DNA of 64,000 nt from Confluentibacter citreus (GCF_002807055.1 NZ_NIXN01000002.1:248001-312000); one strand, 5' to 3'. Positions 8,229 to 15,696 are shown, counted from the stretch's first letter. Program-made: numbers and translations. The notes: generated by a model not told the origin, from the letters alone.

Positions 8229-9407
8229 ATGATTTCCATTGATGAGGCCATAGACCTAGTTAAAAGCAAAAGCAAGCCCTTATTAAAAGAAGCGGTATTG
8301 CCTATTGAAAAATCTGGTGGTTATTTGCTGTTTAAAGATGTTTTATCTCCTATAAATATGCCGCCATTTAGGCAATCGGCCATGGATGGTTATGCGCTTC
8401 ATCTACACAACGATTTAACATATACTTTAGTTGGGGAAGTAAAGGCTGGAGATGGCCATCAACCTATTTTAAATAAAGGCGAAGCTGTTAGGATTTTTAC
8501 AGGCGCAGCCGTTCCAGATAGTGCCAATGCCGTTATTATGCAAGAAAAAGTCATAATCAATGGTTCTGAACTGGTGATAGAAAATCAATTATCCGAACAC
8601 CATAACATTCGTGCCATCGGTGAACAAGTGAAGAAAGGCGACTTGGCACTTGCAAAAGACACCAAACTAACACCAGCAGCTATTGGTTATTTGGCTTCTT
8701 TAGGTATATCACAAGTATCCGTCTATAAAAAACCATCCATTGCTTTGCTTACTACTGGAAACGAACTTATGGAGGCTTGTCAGTCATTAAGTTACGGAAA
8801 AATATATGAGAGCAATTCCAAAATGCTTCAAAATGCACTCTACAATTTAAAGTTTTATGACCTCCATTTTCATAAGGTAGAGGACGATTACGGCAAAACA
8901 TTATCAATCTTGCAGAAGGTTATCTCACAACATGACTTAGTTATTATTTCTGGCGGTATTTCCGTTGGGGATTACGATTTTGTTGGGAAAGCGCTCCAAG
9001 AATTACACGTTGAAGAACATTTTTATACCGTAAAACAAAAACCTGGAAAGCCATTGTTTTTCGGAACAAAAAACGACACACTTATTTTTGCTCTTCCCGG
9101 AAATCCAGCTGCTTCGCTTACCTGTTTCTACATATATGTTCACATCGCTTTACAAAAAATGATGAATAAAACGGATGTGGAATTACCAAGAGTAAAGGCT
9201 AAGGCCACGAATGAATTTACACGATTCGGGGATAGACCACAATTCCTAAAGGCAATATATAATAATGACGGCGTTACGATTTTAGAAGGCCAGAGTTCCG
9301 CGATGTTGCAAACATTTGCACTTTCAAATGCGTTGGTGTTTGTGCCGGAGCATGTATCGAAGATTGAAATAAATGATGACGTTGAAGTGATTCTATTACC
9401 AAATTAG
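8229..9407 (+). CDS. moeA: Molybdopterin molybdenumtransferase
   Basis: Inserts molybdate into adenylated molybdopterin, the last step of Mo-cofactor synthesis in the cytoplasm. The 392-residue length is normal for MoeA. Family marks include the N-terminal PPFRQSAMDGYAL, the GDGHQP and FTGAAVPDSANAVIMQE segments of domain II/III, the TTGNEL and VISGGISVGDYDFVG motifs of the MoaB-like domain, and KQKPGKPLFFG / ALPGNPAAS. It opens a long same-strand operon of cofactor genes and is divergent from the FNR-like regulator, so cofactor supply and nitrate genes probably respond to the same signals. Confidence 0.96.
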   Translation: MISIDEAIDLVKSKSKPLLKEAVLPIEKSGGYLLFKDVLSPINMPPFRQSAMDGYALHLHNDLTYTLVGEVKAGDGHQPILNKGEAVRIFTGAAVPDSANAVIMQEKVIINGSELVIENQLSEHHNIRAIGEQVKKGDLALAKDTKLTPAAIGYLASLGISQVSVYKKPSIALLTTGNELMEACQSLSYGKIYESNSKMLQNALYNLKFYDLHFHKVEDDYGKTLSILQKVISQHDLVIISGGISVGDYDFVGKALQELHVEEHFYTVKQKPGKPLFFGTKNDTLIFALPGNPAASLTCFYIYVHIALQKMMNKTDVELPRVKAKATNEFTRFGDRPQFLKAIYNNDGVTILEGQSSAMLQTFALSNALVFVPEHVSKIEINDDVEVILLPN

Positions 9408-9413
9408 CTGATT

Positions 9414-9752
9414 ATGGATTATAAGATAAAAAGTCGGATATGGATAGAATCTGAGAACAATGTGCTTTTGGGTGAAGGACGTGTGCAATTATTGAAAGCC
9501 ATCAACGAAACTGGTTCGCTATCCAAAGCAGCGAAATCCATTAATATATCCTATAAAAAGGCATGGGGACTTTTAGATTCCATCAATAAATCCGCTAAAA
9601 AACCTGTGACCATAAACAGTGTCGGCGGAAAAGGTGGCGGTGGCGCCGAATTAACGGATTATGGAAAGGCATTAATTCTAGCATTTGATGATATTAATAA
9701 AAATTGCTGGGAGTTTTTGGATACGCAGTTGGAGAAAATTGAGAGTTTATGA
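9414..9752 (+). CDS. ModE-type winged-helix protein lacking the molybdate-binding domain
   Basis: A 112-residue DNA-binding protein that matches only the N-terminal domain of ModE. The helix-turn-helix is GSLSKAAKSINISYKKAWGLLDSIN, and VNSVGGKGGGGAELTDYGKALI is the wing typical of this domain. Full ModE also has a duplicated molybdate-binding domain of about 140 residues, which is absent here with no sign of frameshift. Such short forms are common near Mo-cofactor genes and presumably regulate Mo uptake or use without direct molybdate binding. It begins six bases after moeA. Its target is unknown. Confidence 0.88.
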   Translation: MDYKIKSRIWIESENNVLLGEGRVQLLKAINETGSLSKAAKSINISYKKAWGLLDSINKSAKKPVTINSVGGKGGGGAELTDYGKALILAFDDINKNCWEFLDTQLEKIESL

Positions 9753-9773
9753 CTAGGAGTGCCTAAAGTTGAA

Positions 9774-9836
9774 AATGAATAATGAATAATGAATAATGAA
9801 TAATGAATAATGAATAGTGAATAATGAATAATGAAT
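9774..9836. repeat. Nine copies of a 7-base tandem repeat AATGAAT
   Basis: Nine head-to-tail units from 9774 to 9836; only the seventh deviates (AGTGAAT). The array abuts the next coding region and its last units reach past the first possible ATG (9831) of the permease gene. Each unit supplies an ATG that would read ATG AAT AAT GAA TAA, a four-codon reading frame. Confidence 0.95.
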
Positions 9837-9842
9837 AGCCAA

Positions 9843-10583
9843 ATGTTACATAACGAATACATATATCTATTTTTATTAATCTTGCCCATCGTGTCCTTTT
9901 TATACGCAAGTGTGGGTCACGGTGGGGCAAGCGGGTATTTAGCATTAATGGCATTGTTTTCGTTTGCACCAGAAACCATGAAACCCACTGCCCTACTACT
10001 TAATTTGTTTGTGGCAGGAATTTCGTTTTTCTATTATTATAAAGAAGGCCATTTTAACAAAAATCTATTTATTCCTTTTGCTATTGCTTCCATTCCTTTA
10101 GCTTTTTTAGGTGGCACTATTGAAATTGATGCTTCCATTTACAAAAAAATCCTTGCTATTTTATTAGTGTTTGCCATTTTAAAAATGCTGAATGTTTTTG
10201 GAAAGGAAAAAGAAGACATAAAAAAAGTCAGACTTTGGCAAGGTTTGGTTGTTGGTGGTATTATTGGTTTCTTTTCGGGACTCATTGGTATTGGTGGTGG
10301 CATTATTTTAACACCTATTATTTTATTGCTTCATTGGGGAAATATGAAAGAAGCCGCTGCAGTTTCGGCTTTATTTATTTGGGTAAACTCGGCTTCTGGA
10401 TTGGTCGGGCAAATAAGTACTGGCGTGCATTTTGAAATTGAAACGTTTGTGTTGGTCGCCATTGCATTAATTGGTGGCGTTCTTGGCGGATATTATGGCA
10501 GCAAAAAAATAAACAATCAAAAACTGAGGTATATATTGTCTTTTGTACTCGCCATTGCGTGTTTAAAATTATTTTTCGCATAA
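9843..10583 (+). CDS. TauE/SafE-family membrane permease
   Basis: An integral membrane protein with about eight helices, of the sulfite exporter TauE/SafE (DUF81) family. The start is set at the ATG at 9843 (246 residues). An ATG four codons earlier (9831) lies inside the tandem repeat and is also possible. Family features are the two glycine-rich half repeats ASVGHGGASGYLAL near the N-terminus and SGLIGIGGGIILTPIILL in the middle. Members carry sulfur oxyanions or organic acids. Here the gene lies between modE-like and mobA inside the Mo-cofactor operon, so molybdate or a sulfur donor for molybdopterin is a reasonable guess. The substrate is not visible in the sequence. Confidence 0.88.
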   Translation: MLHNEYIYLFLLILPIVSFLYASVGHGGASGYLALMALFSFAPETMKPTALLLNLFVAGISFFYYYKEGHFNKNLFIPFAIASIPLAFLGGTIEIDASIYKKILAILLVFAILKMLNVFGKEKEDIKKVRLWQGLVVGGIIGFFSGLIGIGGGIILTPIILLLHWGNMKEAAAVSALFIWVNSASGLVGQISTGVHFEIETFVLVAIALIGGVLGGYYGSKKINNQKLRYILSFVLAIACLKLFFA

Positions 10584-11156
10584 ATGACAGACAAAAAAAA
10601 CATAACTGGCATCATTCTTTCTGGCGGAAAAAGTAGTCGTATGGGAACGGATAAAGGGTTTTTATTGTTTAATGGAAAGTCTTTTATGCAACATAGCATC
10701 GACGCTTTAAAACCTTTTGTTGAGAGTATTATGATTGTTTCAAATAATAAAGACTATGATATTTTTGGATTGAAACGTATTGACGATGCCATTGAAAATG
10801 CAGGCCCTCTAGCGGGTATTTATTCTGGATTGAAAGAGTCTAAAACCGACTATAATTTGGTGTTGAGTTGCGATATTCCATTAATTAATTCAAATATTTT
10901 ACAAAAACTGATTGATGCTATTGATGACGATTCTGGTATCATTCAAATTGAAAGCCAAGGAAAAGCCATGCCATTAATCGCCCTATATAAAAAACAATGT
11001 GAACCTATATTTTTAAAGCTTTTGAATGAAGGCGAACTCCGATTGCAATATGCAGTTAATCAATGTAACGTAAAAAATGTGGTGTTAAATGAGGAAGAAA
11101 CCTGTTTTACGCAAAATATCAATACACCAGAACAATTAAATGCCATTTTAAAATGA
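10584..11156 (+). CDS. mobA: Molybdenum cofactor guanylyltransferase
   Basis: Attaches GMP to molybdopterin to give the MGD form needed by nitrate reductase. The protein has 190 residues, the usual size. The nucleotide-binding N-terminus is GIILSGGKSSRMGTDKGFL, followed by DDAIENAGPLAGIYSGL and the metal-binding LSCDIPLI. The start codon directly follows the permease stop, and its last codon overlaps the start of moaD by four bases. Presence of mobA agrees with bis-MGD enzymes encoded at 20166 and 36163. Confidence 0.93.
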   Translation: MTDKKNITGIILSGGKSSRMGTDKGFLLFNGKSFMQHSIDALKPFVESIMIVSNNKDYDIFGLKRIDDAIENAGPLAGIYSGLKESKTDYNLVLSCDIPLINSNILQKLIDAIDDDSGIIQIESQGKAMPLIALYKKQCEPIFLKLLNEGELRLQYAVNQCNVKNVVLNEEETCFTQNINTPEQLNAILK

Positions 11157-11386
11157 TTATTACAATAAAATATTTCGGACTTATTGCTGAAGTCACAAAT
11201 CAATCTGAGGAATCTATTGATTTCTCTGGAAGATTGATTTCAGACCTTTTGAATACTTTATATGCTAAATATCCCGATTTAAAAAACAAGGATTTTCAAG
11301 TAGCACAAAATCAGGAATTAGTTTCAGAAAGTACCGAAATTACAGGACAGGAATTAGCATTATTACCACCGTTTTCAGGCGGGTAG
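11153..11386 (+). CDS. moaD: Molybdopterin synthase sulfur carrier subunit
   Basis: A 77-residue ubiquitin-fold protein that carries the thiocarboxylate sulfur used to make molybdopterin. It starts with IITIKYFGLIAEV and ends in the diagnostic Gly-Gly (LLPPFSGG), which MoeB adenylates. It overlaps mobA by four bases (ATGA) and is followed after four bases by moeB, its activating enzyme. The large synthase subunit MoaE is encoded two genes on. Confidence 0.94.
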   Translation: MIITIKYFGLIAEVTNQSEESIDFSGRLISDLLNTLYAKYPDLKNKDFQVAQNQELVSESTEITGQELALLPPFSGG

Positions 11387-11390
11387 AAAA

Positions 11391-12479
11391 ATGAGTAGAC
11401 ACAACAGACATATTATTTTATCTGAAATTGGTCAACTAGGACAAGACAAACTAACAAACGCAAAAGTGTTAGTGGTTGGTGCTGGTGGCTTGGGCTGTCC
11501 TATTTTACAATATTTAGCGGCTGCAGGCATTGGTACATTGGGAATTATCGATTTTGATGTGGTTGAAATATCCAATTTACAACGCCAAGTGTTGTTTGGA
11601 ACCTCATCATTAGGAAAAAACAAAGCCGAAGCGGCTAAAACACGGTTGGAAGATTTAAATTCGGAAATTTCCGTAATCGCTTACGCAGAAAAACTCACTT
11701 ACCAAAATGCTTTGGAACTATTTAATAACTATGATATTATTGTGGATGGCTCTGATAATTTTGAAACGCGTTATTTGGTAAATGATGCCTGTATCATCAC
11801 CAACAAACCTTTGGTGTTTGGTGCGATTTATAAGTTTGAAGGTCAGGTTTCCGTATTTAATTATCAAAACGGCCCGAGTTACAGATGTCTGTTTCCAAAT
11901 CCGCCACAAAAAGATGCGGTTCCGAATTGTTCCGAAATTGGTGTCTTAGGCGTTTTACCAGGAATTATCGGTAGCATGCAAGCTAACGAAGTTATAAAAA
12001 TCATACTAGGTATTGGGAATGTATTGTCAGGTAAATTATTATGTTATAATGCATTAACTTCCCAACCATCAACCTTAAAAATCAATAAATCAGCAAAACA
12101 GATTGAATTGGTTTTAAAAGGAAAAGATAATTTCAACAAAAAACAATTAGAAATTGATTGTGAATTTCAATCTGATATTTCAATAAAAGACTTTTTATTT
12201 AAAGATAACGTTCAATTTATTGATGTTCGAGAAGCCCATGAACAACCAAAAGTTGAAGGTTTAGAAATTACACAAATTCCTTTAAATCAATTAGAAAATA
12301 ATTTAGATTCCATTGATTTATCAAAACAAAAAATGATTTTTTGCCAATCGGGAATACGTAGCAAACAAGCTGTTTCTTTATTAAGAAACTCTGGAATATT
12401 GAATTGTTATAGCATCAAAGAAGGTGCTTTAGAAATAATAGATTTTATAAATAGTCGTCATTGCGAAGAGTCCCGATAA
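11391..12479 (+). CDS. moeB: MoaD-adenylating enzyme MoeB fused to a rhodanese domain
   Basis: An E1-like enzyme of 362 residues that adenylates the MoaD C-terminus. The ATP-binding loop is GAGGLGCPILQYLAAAG, then FDVVEISNLQRQVLF and DGSDNFETRYLVND; the candidate catalytic Cys lies in PNCSEIG. The C-terminal third is a rhodanese domain with loop FCQSGIRSK, which could supply sulfur. The structural zinc cysteines of classic MoeB are mostly missing: only one Cys in SYRCLFP and no CxxC near residue 240. The last residues (SRHCEESR) are encoded by a dispersed repeat element starting at 12457, so the native C-terminus was probably replaced or extended by that insertion. Confidence 0.9.
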   Translation: MSRHNRHIILSEIGQLGQDKLTNAKVLVVGAGGLGCPILQYLAAAGIGTLGIIDFDVVEISNLQRQVLFGTSSLGKNKAEAAKTRLEDLNSEISVIAYAEKLTYQNALELFNNYDIIVDGSDNFETRYLVNDACIITNKPLVFGAIYKFEGQVSVFNYQNGPSYRCLFPNPPQKDAVPNCSEIGVLGVLPGIIGSMQANEVIKIILGIGNVLSGKLLCYNALTSQPSTLKINKSAKQIELVLKGKDNFNKKQLEIDCEFQSDISIKDFLFKDNVQFIDVREAHEQPKVEGLEITQIPLNQLENNLDSIDLSKQKMIFCQSGIRSKQAVSLLRNSGILNCYSIKEGALEIIDFINSRHCEESR

Positions 12480-12561
12480 TTATCGGGAGACTGAAGCAAT
12501 CTGCTCCCAATAAAGAGATTGCTTTATTTCGACTGCGCTCAACACAAGCTCTCGCAATGAC
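12457..12561. repeat. REP-like hairpin element, GTCATTGCGA family
   Basis: A 105-base element bounded by GTCATTGCGA (12457-12466) and its exact inverse TCGCAATGAC (12552-12561). Inner arms are AAGCAATCT and AGATTGCTT, and a small palindrome TCCCGATAATTATCGGGA lies near the left end. Its first bases encode the last residues of MoeB. A piece of the same family lies inside the pabB gene at 48911-48945. Confidence 0.88.
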
Positions 12562-12576
12562 TAAAAAAATAAAAAA

Positions 12577-13020
12577 ATGACAGATAAAAAACCAAAAAAC
12601 GTGTTTAAGCAAGGAGCTATTTCTTCAGAATTTATAGGAGAATCGATTGCCAAACACCAAACTAAAACGAGTATCGGCGCCCACAATATTTTTTTGGGAC
12701 AAGTCAGAGCCGATGTTATTGATGGCAAAACAGTTACAGCGATTGAATACACCGCTTATGAAGATATGGCAAACGCCAAATTTGATGAAATACGCGAAAC
12801 CGCTTTTGAAAAGTTCGAACTGACTTGCATGCATATTTATCACAGCTTAGGAGTTGTGAAAGCTGGAGAGATTTGCTTATTCGTTTTCGTGTCATCACCT
12901 AAAAGAAAAGTGGTTTTTAAAGCGTTGGAATACATCGTTGAAGAAATAAAAGCACAGGTACCTGTTTTTGGTAAGGAGATTTTTGAGGATGATTCGCATC
13001 AATGGAAAAAAAACATGTAA
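12577..13020 (+). CDS. moaE: Molybdopterin synthase catalytic subunit
   Basis: A 147-residue MoaE that transfers sulfur from MoaD onto precursor Z to form molybdopterin. Recognisable parts are GAHNIFLGQVRAD, IEYTAYEDMANAKFDEI, IYHSLGVVKAGEICLFVFVSSPKRKVVFKAL and the C-terminal VPVFGKEIFEDDSHQWKKN, which includes the lysines of the active site. It is separated from moeB by a REP-like element, and from the next cofactor gene by an inserted four-helix-bundle gene. Confidence 0.95.
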   Translation: MTDKKPKNVFKQGAISSEFIGESIAKHQTKTSIGAHNIFLGQVRADVIDGKTVTAIEYTAYEDMANAKFDEIRETAFEKFELTCMHIYHSLGVVKAGEICLFVFVSSPKRKVVFKALEYIVEEIKAQVPVFGKEIFEDDSHQWKKNM

Positions 13021-13033
13021 GTGTTTTTTGTGG

Positions 13034-13057
13034 AATCGTTGATTCGTTTAACTGTTT
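13034..13057. repeat. Left terminal inverted repeat of the four-helix-bundle element
   Basis: A 24-base arm beginning AATCGTTGATTCG. Its reverse complement matches the arm at 13433-13456 at 22 of 24 positions. It lies 14 bases after the moaE stop codon and 19 bases before the small gene's ATG. Confidence 0.8.
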
Positions 13058-13076
13058 AATCATAAATCGTAAAATA

Positions 13077-13442
13077 ATGGAGTATATATTTTCATTTGAA
13101 AAATTGAATGTTTGGATTGATGCAAAAGAATTGGTAAAACTGATTTACTTGGTAACTAAAGATTTCCCAAGTGAAGAAAAATTCGGATTAACAAATCAAT
13201 TAAGAAGGGCATCAATATCAGTGACTTCAAATTTAGCTGAAGGTACTTCAAGAAAAACAAGCAAGGACAAATCTCATTTCACAACACTGTCATTCAGCTC
13301 ATTAATGGAAGTTTTAAATCAAGTTATCATAGCAAAAGAATTAAATTTTCTAAATGAAGACAATTATCAAATTATCAGAACAGAAATTGAAAAAATTTCA
13401 AATAAGCTGAATGCTTTGCGCAACGCACAATTAAACAGTTAA
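13077..13442 (+). CDS. Four-helix-bundle protein of the S23/Avd-like family
   Basis: A 121-residue, all-helical protein of the 23S rRNA intervening-sequence protein family (TIGR02436-like). Typical marks are FEKLNVWIDAKELVKLIY, DFPSEEKFGLTNQLRRAS, ISVTSNLAEGTSR and a C-terminal ILNKLNALRN-like helix. The ATG at 13077 is chosen because a longer frame from 13002 begins inside moaE and reads through repeat sequence. The gene interrupts the Mo-cofactor operon between moaE and moaC and is bracketed by 24-base inverted repeats; its stop codon lies inside the right arm. Its function is unknown. Relatives are found in rRNA insertions and, as Avd, in diversity-generating retroelements, but no reverse transcriptase is seen here. 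Confidence 0.87.
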   Translation: MEYIFSFEKLNVWIDAKELVKLIYLVTKDFPSEEKFGLTNQLRRASISVTSNLAEGTSRKTSKDKSHFTTLSFSSLMEVLNQVIIAKELNFLNEDNYQIIRTEIEKISNKLNALRNAQLNS

Positions 13443-13456
13443 ACAATTCAACGATT
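13433..13456. repeat. Right terminal inverted repeat of the four-helix-bundle element
   Basis: Begins AAACAGTTAAACAATTC and ends CAACGATT; inverse of the arm at 13034-13057 with two mismatches. It overlaps the last two codons and stop of the small gene and ends 12 bases before moaC. Confidence 0.8.
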
Positions 13457-13467
13457 AAACACATAAA

Positions 13468-14379
13468 ATGATTGACATTACACATAAAAACACAACCCTA
13501 AGAACCGCAACAGCACAAGCCATCGTCAAGGTGAGCAAACCTGAAACGATTGCGGCCATACAAAACGACATCGTTCCAAAAGGCAATGTATTTGCCATGA
13601 GTAAAGCTGCGGGTTTGTTGGGTGTAAAACGAACGCCTGATATTTTACCAGATTGCCATCCGTTACCAATCGAATTTACGGGGGTTGAATATGAAATAAA
13701 TGGATTGGAAATCACCGTTCTTTTCACTGTTAAGACGATTTACAAAACGGGTGTTGAAGTCGAAGCCATGCATGGTGCTAGTGTGGTGGCATTAAACATG
13801 TATGATATGTTAAAACCAATTGATAAAGGCATCGAAATTCATTACATCAAATTATTGAATAAAAAAGGTGGTAAATCAGACTTTAAGAATAAGTTCAGAA
13901 AAGATTTAACCGCAGCTGTTATTGTGTGTTCAGATACTATTTCAGCAGGACAAAAAGAAGATAAAGCTGGAAAAGCCATCATAAATATACTAGAAGCATG
14001 CGAGGTCAAAATTGCCGATTATATCATCATTCCAGATGAAAAAGAGGTTATTCAAGAAAAAGCAAAAATATATCAAAAACAAGGTATCGATTTAATCATT
14101 TATACAGGTGGCACTGGACTTTCCGCAAGGGATGTGACACCAGAAGCCTTAATTCCGTTGTTAGACAGACGCATTCCCGGCATCGAAGAAGCTATTCGCA
14201 ATTACGGACAAGATAGAACGCCGTATGCCATGCTATCAAGAAGTGTGGCTGGTACTATAAAAAATACCTTGGTTTTGGCTTTACCGGGTTCAACAAATGG
14301 CGCAAAGGAATCTATGGAGGCTATTTTTCCATCAGTGTTGCATATTTTTGGGATATTGAGAGGGGCGAGACATGACTAA
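13468..14379 (+). CDS. moaC: Bifunctional cyclic pyranopterin phosphate synthase MoaC / molybdopterin adenylyltransferase MogA
   Basis: A 303-residue fusion. Residues 1 to about 150 match MoaC, with [25 protein letters not shown] and [19 protein letters not shown] including the catalytic HGAS region and DML. From about residue 150 a MogA/MoaB domain follows: [41 protein letters not shown] and [21 protein letters not shown]. MoaC acts after MoaA on the GTP-derived intermediate, and MogA adenylates molybdopterin before MoeA. One chain therefore covers two separate steps. Such fusions are known in Bacteroidota. The gene starts just after the right repeat of the inserted element. Confidence 0.94.
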   Translation: MIDITHKNTTLRTATAQAIVKVSKPETIAAIQNDIVPKGNVFAMSKAAGLLGVKRTPDILPDCHPLPIEFTGVEYEINGLEITVLFTVKTIYKTGVEVEAMHGASVVALNMYDMLKPIDKGIEIHYIKLLNKKGGKSDFKNKFRKDLTAAVIVCSDTISAGQKEDKAGKAIINILEACEVKIADYIIIPDEKEVIQEKAKIYQKQGIDLIIYTGGTGLSARDVTPEALIPLLDRRIPGIEEAIRNYGQDRTPYAMLSRSVAGTIKNTLVLALPGSTNGAKESMEAIFPSVLHIFGILRGARHD

Positions 14380-14381
14380 AA

Positions 14382-14448
14382 TGTTTATTCGTGGAATCGT
14401 TTAGTCGTTTAGCCGATTACACATTTCAACGATTCAACAATTAAACAG
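14382..14448. repeat. Degenerate inverted repeat between moaC and moaA
   Basis: Left arm GTTTATTCGTGGAATCG and right arm CAACGATTCAACAATTAAAC match as inverted repeats at 16 of 20 positions. It has the same words as the arms flanking the four-helix-bundle gene but holds no gene. Confidence 0.75.
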
Positions 14449-14457
14449 AGTGAAGAA

Positions 14458-15465
14458 ATGAATGAAAACAAAAACATATTACAAGATTCCCACGGTAGAG
14501 ACCATGCATATTTGCGTATTTCATTAATTGAACGTTGCAACTTGCGCTGCTCATATTGTATGCCTGAAGAAGGCGTTCAATTATCTCCGAAAAGCCATTT
14601 AATGACTTATGAGGAAATTTATGAGATTGCCAAAACCTTTGTAAAACATGGGGTTACAAAAATAAGATTAACTGGCGGCGAACCATTAATAAGAAAGGAC
14701 ATTCCCGTGATTTTAGAAAAATTGGCAACGCTTCCTGTGGAATTATCAATTACTTCAAATGCTATAATAATCGATTCATTTATTGATGTTTTAAAGGCAA
14801 ATAAGGTAAATAAAATCAATGTCAGCTTAGATTCTTTAGATCGAGAAAAGTTTAAACACATCACACGTCGCGATCAATTTGAAAAAGTTTACAGCAATAT
14901 TTTTCTTTTAATTAAGGAAGGTTTTAACGTTAAAGTCAATGCTGTTTTAATCAAGGGCTTTAATGACAATGAAATCATTGACTTTATTAATTTCACTAAA
15001 GACTTACCTATTTCAGTTCGATTCATTGAGTTCATGCCTTTTGATGGCAATAAATGGGATATGAGCAAAATGGTGTCTTACAAAGACGTGATGACTTATG
15101 TAAACACGTCTTTTACTGAAGATCACATTGAGCGTTTACAAGATGCGCCAAACGACACGTCTAAAAACTACAAAATAAAAGGGTATAAAGGCAGTTTTGC
15201 CATTATCAGTTCTGTTACCAATCCGTTTTGTGATTCCTGTAACAGATTGCGCTTAACGGCAAACGGACAATTAAAAAATTGTCTGTTTTCTGCAACAGAA
15301 TCGGATTTATTAACGACACTTCGACAAGGAAATCCCATTGAACCCATCATTCAAAAAGCAGTTCAAGCTAAGTTTAAAATCCGTGGCGGTATGGATACCT
15401 TAGAGAAACTTCAAGAACCAAAATTGCACAATAATAATAGGAGTATGATTACTATTGGAGGTTGA
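14458..15465 (+). CDS. moaA: GTP 3',8-cyclase
   Basis: Radical SAM enzyme of 335 residues that starts Mo-cofactor synthesis from GTP. The SAM cluster motif is CNLRCSYC (C-x3-C-x2-C) near residue 25. The second [4Fe-4S] site is CDSCNRLRLTANGQLKNC near residue 260, and the chain ends in the Gly-Gly (MITIGG) needed for activity. The TGGEPLIRKD and NVSLDSLD segments are also typical. It is the last cofactor gene of the operon and is followed by a repeat-rich gap and a separate promoter for the NO reductase operon. Confidence 0.96.
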   Translation: MNENKNILQDSHGRDHAYLRISLIERCNLRCSYCMPEEGVQLSPKSHLMTYEEIYEIAKTFVKHGVTKIRLTGGEPLIRKDIPVILEKLATLPVELSITSNAIIIDSFIDVLKANKVNKINVSLDSLDREKFKHITRRDQFEKVYSNIFLLIKEGFNVKVNAVLIKGFNDNEIIDFINFTKDLPISVRFIEFMPFDGNKWDMSKMVSYKDVMTYVNTSFTEDHIERLQDAPNDTSKNYKIKGYKGSFAIISSVTNPFCDSCNRLRLTANGQLKNCLFSATESDLLTTLRQGNPIEPIIQKAVQAKFKIRGGMDTLEKLQEPKLHNNNRSMITIGG

Positions 15466-15469
15466 AAAT

Positions 15470-15527
15470 ACGTTTATTCGTTAAGTTGTTTAGATGTTTA
15501 GATGTTTAGTTGTTTGGTGTTGAGATG
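15470..15527. repeat. Tandem-like GTTGTTTAGATGTTTAG repeat after moaA
   Basis: A run of near-identical 8-9 base words (GTTTATTCG, GTTGTTTAG, ATGTTTAG twice, TTGTTTGGTG). It is related in wording to the other gap elements but has only the left-arm type, with no clear right arm. Confidence 0.6.
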
Positions 15528-15576
15528 CTTACATTATACCTTTTCATTTATTAAAAAATAAATTAAATTTTAATTA

Positions 15577-15590
15577 GGATAAATTTGTCC
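15577..15590. promoter_or_regulatory. Inverted-repeat operator 1 of the ferredoxin-cupin-norZ operon
   Basis: GGATAAATTTGTCC, an imperfect palindrome. It contains TTTG (15584-15587), which lies 20 bases before the -7 box TACTTTTG (15608-15615) and so probably is the -33 element. A protein bound here would block the promoter, as expected for an NO-responsive repressor. Confidence 0.6.
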
Positions 15591-15607
15591 GTTATTATTT
15601 TGTACGT

Positions 15608-15615
15608 TACTTTTG
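15608..15615 (+). promoter_or_regulatory. Predicted -7 box of the norZ operon
   Basis: TACTTTTG fits TAnnTTTG. The paired TTTG is inside the upstream inverted repeat. The transcript would have a leader of about 75 bases that contains a second copy of the operator. Confidence 0.5.
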
Positions 15616-15660
15616 CATCTTAAAGTTTAAATATATTAAAAATACTTACGAATTAAAATA

Positions 15661-15674
15661 GGACATTTTTATCC
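15661..15674. promoter_or_regulatory. Inverted-repeat operator 2 of the ferredoxin-cupin-norZ operon
   Basis: GGACATTTTTATCC, extended to AT-rich palindromic flanks (ATAGGA and TCCTAT, 15658-15677). Its reverse complement equals operator 1 at 12 of 14 positions. It lies in the predicted leader, 22 bases before the start codon at 15697. Confidence 0.6.
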
Positions 15675-15696
15675 TATTTTAAAGAAAGCATCACAA

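Noticed and set aside
9774-9836. Tandem repeat taken as a CRISPR array
   Set aside because: Units are 7 bases with no spacers and no cas genes are present; it is a simple tandem repeat.
9659-9969. Minus-strand frames with repeated SLFIIHY residues as a repeat protein
   Set aside because: The peptide repeat is only the translation of the 7-base tandem array, and the frames overlap the modE-like and TauE-like genes.
10235-10435. Trp- and Tyr-rich short frame as a small gene
   Set aside because: It is a second frame of the TauE-like permease gene, with odd composition due to Gly-rich codons there.
13002-13076. Start of the four-helix-bundle gene at 13002
   Set aside because: This start lies within moaE and the extra residues come from the left inverted repeat; the ATG at 13077 gives a family-length protein.
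13077-13442. Diversity-generating retroelement with Avd
   Set aside because: The four-helix-bundle protein is Avd-like, but no reverse transcriptase, template repeat or variable repeat was found.
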